Assembly: GCA_019414725.1 (NCBI GenBank) | Contig: DXLM01000073.1 | Coordinates: forward strand, 1-14,241 | DNA from: Bacteroides sp. | Lineage (GTDB): Bacteria; Bacteroidota; Bacteroidia; Bacteroidales; Bacteroidaceae | Length of the DNA stretch: 14,241 nucleotides | Direction of reading: 5' to 3' | Part shown: piece by piece, positions 13,802 to 14,241 of the stretch | Position numbering within the stretch: position 1 is the stretch's first letter | Layout: every line of letters begins with the position of its first letter | Position numbers and translations under genes: made by a program | Notes under the pieces: generated by a model | What the model was told of the DNA's origin: nothing | Databases searched by the model: none | What the model saw: the letters and a program-made list of their open reading frames with translations, nothing else

Positions 13802-14241
13802 TTAGTGTTTGAAACGAGAAAGATCTACGTCCTTTACTTCCTTTTTCTTGAATCCTCCAAATTTGTAGCTGAAAGATACGGTGACGTTACGCATATAATT
13901 GTTCAGATACATATCTAGATACTGATTTCCATTGCGGACTTTCGTTGTCAGGTGGTTGCTTCCATTGAATAAATCATTCCCTTTGATCTGAATCATAGCT
14001 TTATCTCCTGCAAAGGTATAGCGAATGGCTGTATGGATGAATGCGGCAGGCGCTATGGTATAACTTCCTTGTATGGATTTGGATGTACCGGTCGCACTAA
14101 TTTCCATTTTGATGTTGGGGCGCTTACTGAGTGTAAACGTATTGGTCCAGTTTCCTGCTATATTCCATATTCTACGGTCGAAAGGAGGTAGGCTAAGCAT
14201 CCAACGCCCTGCCGTATTACTACGGTGGGTTTTCGGAAGCT
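13802..14241 (-). CDS. Outer-membrane beta-barrel / TonB-dependent receptor-like protein, C-terminal part
   Basis: The 3' part of a gene that runs off the right edge of the window; the frame stays open from 14198 to the edge (reading TAGRW just before an internal Met), so the Met at 14200 is not the start. The visible strand-rich sequence contains NWTNTFTLSKRPNIKMEISA, IHTAIRYTF and KAMIQIKGNDLFNG, then VTVSFSYKFGGFKKK and a polar tail ending SRFKH. The NDLFN and SYKFGGFKKK phrases are typical of the end of the large Bacteroidota barrels of the OMP_b-brl_3 group, which usually carry an N-terminal carboxypeptidase-regulatory-like domain and a plug. Those parts are not in the window, so the family call rests on the C-terminus only. 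It converges on waaA across a shared terminator. Confidence 0.75.
   Translation of the reverse strand, partial: LPKTHRSNTAGRWMLSLPPFDRRIWNIAGNWTNTFTLSKRPNIKMEISATGTSKSIQGSYTIAPAAFIHTAIRYTFAGDKAMIQIKGNDLFNGSNHLTTKVRNGNQYLDMYLNNYMRNVTVSFSYKFGGFKKKEVKDVDLSRFKH

Noticed and set aside
1..14241. CRISPR arrays, tRNA or rRNA genes, transposases, toxin-antitoxin pairs
   Set aside because: I scanned for regularly spaced repeats, tRNA-like cloverleaf segments and mobile-element proteins and saw none; the only repeats are the short ones listed.

Overview
The window looks like a chromosomal stretch from a gut-type Bacteroidota, most likely Bacteroides or a close relative. It has the C-terminus of a SusC/RagA-type receptor, a PF13568-type small outer-membrane barrel, a PL10 pectate lyase, a Kdo transferase for lipid A, and almost no Shine-Dalgarno sequences. 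Several genes are instead preceded by the Bacteroides -7 box TAnnTTTG. I see no phage genes, transposase, CRISPR array, tRNA or rRNA.

Layout. Positions 1-304 (+) hold the last strand-rich part of a TonB-linked receptor, whose reading frame is broken by a stop right at the window edge. An arginase/agmatinase-superfamily gene (312-1076, -) converges on it and lies downstream of a small heat-shock protein gene (1141-1569, -); a strong terminator hairpin sits between the two. A 304-bp divergent regulatory region separates hsp20 from a secreted outer-membrane barrel gene (1874-2458, +). That gene meets a Gfo/Idh/MocA oxidoreductase gene (2551-3528, -) across a long shared terminator hairpin. A 90-bp divergent promoter region drives the oxidoreductase one way and a three-gene cluster the other way: priA (3619-6081), a YcdX-like PHP phosphoesterase (6093-6809) and a low-molecular-weight protein tyrosine phosphatase (6806-7276).

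A 249-bp convergent gap (7277-7525) holds an unusual long hairpin and a 13-bp direct repeat. It is followed by a PL10 pectate lyase (7526-8647, -) and a 7TM-HD phosphohydrolase of the PgpH type (8748-10805, -), a likely c-di-AMP phosphodiesterase. Divergent from the latter is gltX (10890-12407, +), followed eight bases later by waaA/kdtA (12416-13639, +). A long perfect hairpin ends that unit and also serves the incoming 3' part of another outer-membrane beta-barrel receptor (13802-14241, -), which runs off the right edge.

These are mostly housekeeping genes (replication restart, tRNA charging, LPS core, second-messenger turnover) mixed with envelope and polysaccharide-use genes. I do not find a convincing new multi-gene system. 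The points that most deserve a second look are the non-terminator-like hairpin plus direct repeat at 7305-7411, the terminator-like hairpin inside the first codons of waaA, the terminator touching the start of the arginase-like gene, the hairpin in the hsp20 leader, and the likely leaderless priA promoter.
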